Shown here: positions 61,501-64,000 of the stretch, in pieces
Layout of the letters: each line of letters begins with the position of its first letter
Position numbering within the stretch: position 1 is the first letter of the stretch
DNA from: Triglochin maritima
Lineage: Eukaryota > Streptophyta > Magnoliopsida > Alismatales > Juncaginaceae
Direction: 5' to 3'
Assembly (NCBI GenBank): GCA_963682175.1
Contig: OY821781.1
Coordinates: 38,825,254-38,889,253, forward strand
DNA: 64,000 nucleotides
Translations under genes and position numbers: made by a program
The notes under the pieces: model-generated
Database searches by the model: none
The model's input: only the letters and a program-made list of their open reading frames with translations
What the model was told of the DNA's origin: nothing

Positions 61501-62753
61501 CTCTCTGTTCTTGTTAATCACGGTTGGAATTTATTTCAGATGAATGTCAAAAATGTCTTTCTCCACAGTAACCTAGAAGAAGAGGTATATATGACCCCTC
61601 CTCGAGGATATCAAGGAAACCATACCCAAAACGAGGTCTATAAGCTTCACAAAGCTATTTATGGGTTAAAACAATCTCCTCGCGCCTGGTATGCCAAACT
61701 CAGTCATGCCCTCCTTATTTATGGTTTTTCTAAATGTTTAGCAGATGCATCCATGTTAATCAATCATTATGCGTATACGACTCTCATCATCTTAGTATAT
61801 GTTGACAACATCATAATCACCGGTAATAATGACCATGAAATTCATATAGTCAAAGACTATCTAAAAAGGAAATTTGGTATCAAGGACCTAGGTCATCTAA
61901 AATATTTCTTAGGCATAAAAATTGCATATTATAAGAAAGGCCTATACATATCTCAATGTAAATATTTCCTAGATCTCCTTCAAGAAACTGGGAAACTATG
62001 AGCTAAACCTGCCAAAACTCCGATGGAACCAAACCAAAAGGTTTGTCCCACAGACAACGTTCCTCTAGAAGACATAAGACAATTTCAAAGACTAGTAGAA
62101 AAATTCATATACCTCACGATCACTCGTCCTGACATTACATATGTTGTAAGCACCATCGGCCAATTCATGCATGCACCTCACACACATCACCTTGACATTG
62201 TAGACTGCATCCTTAGATATCTAAAGAATTCTCTAGGTCAAGGATTGTGGATGAAACCGAACAAAACTAACGATATAGTTGGTTACTCTGATGCAGACTC
62301 GGCCGGAAGCTTTGATAGGAAATCGACCACTGGATTCTGTACATTTGTTGGAGGAAATCTAGTTACATGGAGGGGTAAAAAGCAAAAGGTTGTAGCCCGA
62401 TCAAGTGTCGAGGCTGAAAATCGTGTCATGGCATCCACTACAAGCAAGCTCATATGGTTTAAGCAACTCCTCCGCGAAATGAAGACGCCCCACCAAGAAC
62501 CAGTGCCTATGTTCTGCGACAACCAAGTTGCCTGACACATAGCTTCCAATCATGTCTTCCATGAGAGAACAAAACACATCGAAATTGACTGTCACTCATC
62601 CGTAAAAACCTCTAAGAAAAAGAAATTGAAGTTCCTTATGTTAACAACAAGGATCAACTTGCCGATGTATTTACCAAAGCATTGGACAAAGCACACTTCC
62701 AAAATATTCTTCACAAGTTGGGATCTTTTGATATTTTCCGAGCCCAATTTTAG
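58522..62753 (+). pseudogene. Decayed copia gag-pol polyprotein (copia-2)
   Basis: Gag begins near 58522 with frameshifts (GKGKLRHIT, then TRQGDKTVTNYLGSLKSKWD near 58900). A CDNCKK zinc knuckle near 59260 is followed by a protease with IIDSGATDHMTSN (59681-59720), which is intact. Integrase (60040-60800) is broken by stops and shifts. Reverse transcriptase (61270-62000) has YVDN where YVDD is expected near 61800. RNase H (62023-62620) has DADSAG and STTGFC, with a stop after CDNQVA (62533). Not functional. Confidence 0.86.
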
Positions 62754-62759
62754 GGGGAG

Positions 62760-63018
62760 TGTTGAAATATACCACAACGGCTCCTTCAATCCTAGATTTG
62801 GCTCAAGCTTCATCGTAGTCAATCAAGGACTTAATTTCTTCATCACAAGAATCATCAAGATCACACTTGTCATTTCAAGCAAAACCATACAATAGGAAAC
62901 ATGTACAAACGACTATATTAAGCGACATATATATATATGTATTCTGATCATCACAAAATAAATATTAATAACAAAAATCCCTTAATCCTTCTCTGTCATA
63001 CTCGTATACTTCCTAATA
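62760..63018 (+). repeat. Right LTR of copia-2
   Basis: About 259 bp, matching the left LTR. What follows is not host flank: a primer-site-like TGGAATTAGAGC and leader sequence equal to that inside the left LTR. Confidence 0.78.
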
Positions 63019-63070
63019 TGGAATTAGAGCGTAGATCCTGATCTCAAATGAGCCCAAGCTCTTAACATAA

Positions 63071-63550
63071 GGATCGCTGCCTCCGAAATCCAGTGATCTC
63101 CTCACTGTTGTTTATGCTCTTAACATCACCACATGACACCTTGCACAATCACTCCATCAAAACCTACATCTACATTACAAATAAGTAACTCATTTCTAAT
63201 CATCATCTTTTTTGTGTCAACCCATCATTACCCTTCCCTAAACGATGATTAGAGTGAAACTCTTTGAGCATGATCTTAATCAAAACACATGATGTTAATC
63301 ATAATTTGTAAGTGAAACTCTTTGAGCAGGATCGCTGCCTCCGAAATCCAGTGATCTCCTCACTGTTGTTTATGCTCTTAACATCACCACATGACACCTT
63401 GCACAATCATTCCATCAAAACCTACATCTACATTACAAATAAGTAACTCATTTCTAATCATCATCTTTTTTGTGTCAACCCATCATTACCCTTCCCTAAA
63501 CGATGATTAAAGTGAAACTCTTTGAGCATGATCTTAATCAAAACACATGA
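63071..63550 (+). repeat. 258-bp tandem duplication of copia-2 leader-derived sequence
   Basis: Copy 1 is 63071-63328, and copy 2 starts at 63329 and matches to about 63550. Differences are very few, so the duplication is recent. Each begins with the copia-2 leader segment GGATCGCTGCCTCCGAAATC and continues into sequence of unknown origin. Confidence 0.9.
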
Positions 63551-64000
63551 GCTTTGTGAGTTGAGCATGATGTTGGAGGACGGGAGGAGGACGGGGAGCT
63601 ATTGATCAACCCACCACGGGAGAATGCCCGTCTCCTGGGCTACAGGGACCGCTGATTGGCGGTCCCCAACCGCCAATTGGCGGTCTAAAAGGCGCGCCTC
63701 GTGCGCTGCCTTAGACCGCCTTGATCACCATTCCTTTTGCCTTCTTTTGACACCACTAGATCCATTCTTGATCTATTCTACTGGGGGCACGAAGGAAAGA
63801 AGGCGACTCTCTCCTTGACACTCACAAAGCAAAAAAACCGATTTTGCAATGCACACTCTTCTTCTTTTTTCTACTCACATACTCACTCTTTTCTCACACA
63901 ATTTCGTGGCTCAACTTCTAATGTTTGATATATATTGGTGAATTCTAGTGTTTTATATAGGCACTTACATGACCCTACAACTTCCAAATATAAAGACTAC
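63551..64000. other. Unassigned sequence at right edge
   Basis: GC-rich at first, with nested inverted motifs such as ACCGCTGATTGGCGGTC and CCGCCAATTGGCGGTC (63648-63686). These resemble GACCGCCAATTAGGGGTC and ACCGCTGATTGCCG at 300-337 in the left-edge LTR. It may be the edge of another LTR element. No gene recognised. Confidence 0.3.

Larger units (their letters stand above)
58099..63018 (+). mobile_element. Decayed Ty1/copia retrotransposon (copia-2)
   Basis: The LTRs at 58099-58367 and 62760-63018 share the start TGTTGAAA and long identical blocks, but differ at many positions and in a CA/TA microsatellite. A primer-site-like TGGAATCAAAGC follows the left LTR, and a purine tract TTTTAGGGGGAG (62748-62759) precedes the right one. 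Coding order is gag, protease, integrase, reverse transcriptase, RNase H, as in copia. It is unrelated in sequence to copia-1 and more decayed. Confidence 0.88.

Overview
This window is nuclear DNA of a flowering plant, most likely a eudicot. It is AT-rich and intron-bearing. It holds a tandem cluster of TRICHOME BIREFRINGENCE-LIKE (TBL/DUF231) genes on the minus strand, heavily invaded by plant LTR retrotransposons (Ty3/gypsy and Ty1/copia), CACTA DNA transposons and MITEs. Nothing in it looks bacterial, viral or organellar.

Layout. Positions 1-11412 are a nest of decayed LTR elements on the plus strand. An Athila/Tat-like gag-protease remnant with LTR fragments (about 1-4802) abuts, and probably sits inside, the 5' LTR of an old Tekay-like gypsy chromovirus (4808-11412). 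Positions 11706-23284 are TBL copy A (minus strand), whose exon 2 is split by an 8561-bp Tekay-like element (13834-22394). That element has equal-length, apparently identical 1973-bp LTRs, a CTTTA target duplication and one uninterrupted gag-pol frame. Positions 23930-24711 look like a lone LTR, and 24742-26308 is a CACTA element. TBL copy B (27142-30117) is a complete five-exon gene of 504 codons plus stop. A small MITE (30510-30791) lies upstream of it, followed by a second CACTA element in the opposite orientation (32598-34702). TBL copy C (34804-39032) is a pseudogene that has lost most of exon 3 and all of exon 4. Next to its start is a decayed copia element (39154-44119). A foldback, MULE-like element packed with palindromic 33-bp repeats occupies 45129-46399. 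TBL copy D (47148-51720) is a second complete five-exon gene, 459 codons plus stop, with a long hairpin MITE in its last intron. The right-hand 12 kb is mostly unannotatable AT-rich DNA with one MITE (55173-55671), a second decayed copia element (58099-63018) and a 258-bp tandem duplication.

How the parts relate. A and D are sister copies (same N-terminus, same 175-nt exon 2), and B and C are a second pair (long proline/serine-rich stem region). Only B and D keep the GDS and DxxH motifs in an unbroken gene. Family knowledge says TBL proteins are Golgi membrane O-acetyltransferases acting on cell-wall polysaccharides; the substrate of these copies cannot be read from sequence. The strongest observations are the apparently very recent gypsy insertion into a TBL exon, arrays of a palindromic motif (CGGTCGACCG) shared by LTRs of apparently different families, and the palindromic 33-bp repeats readable as 11-residue repeats on both strands. 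I see no convincing new multi-gene system.
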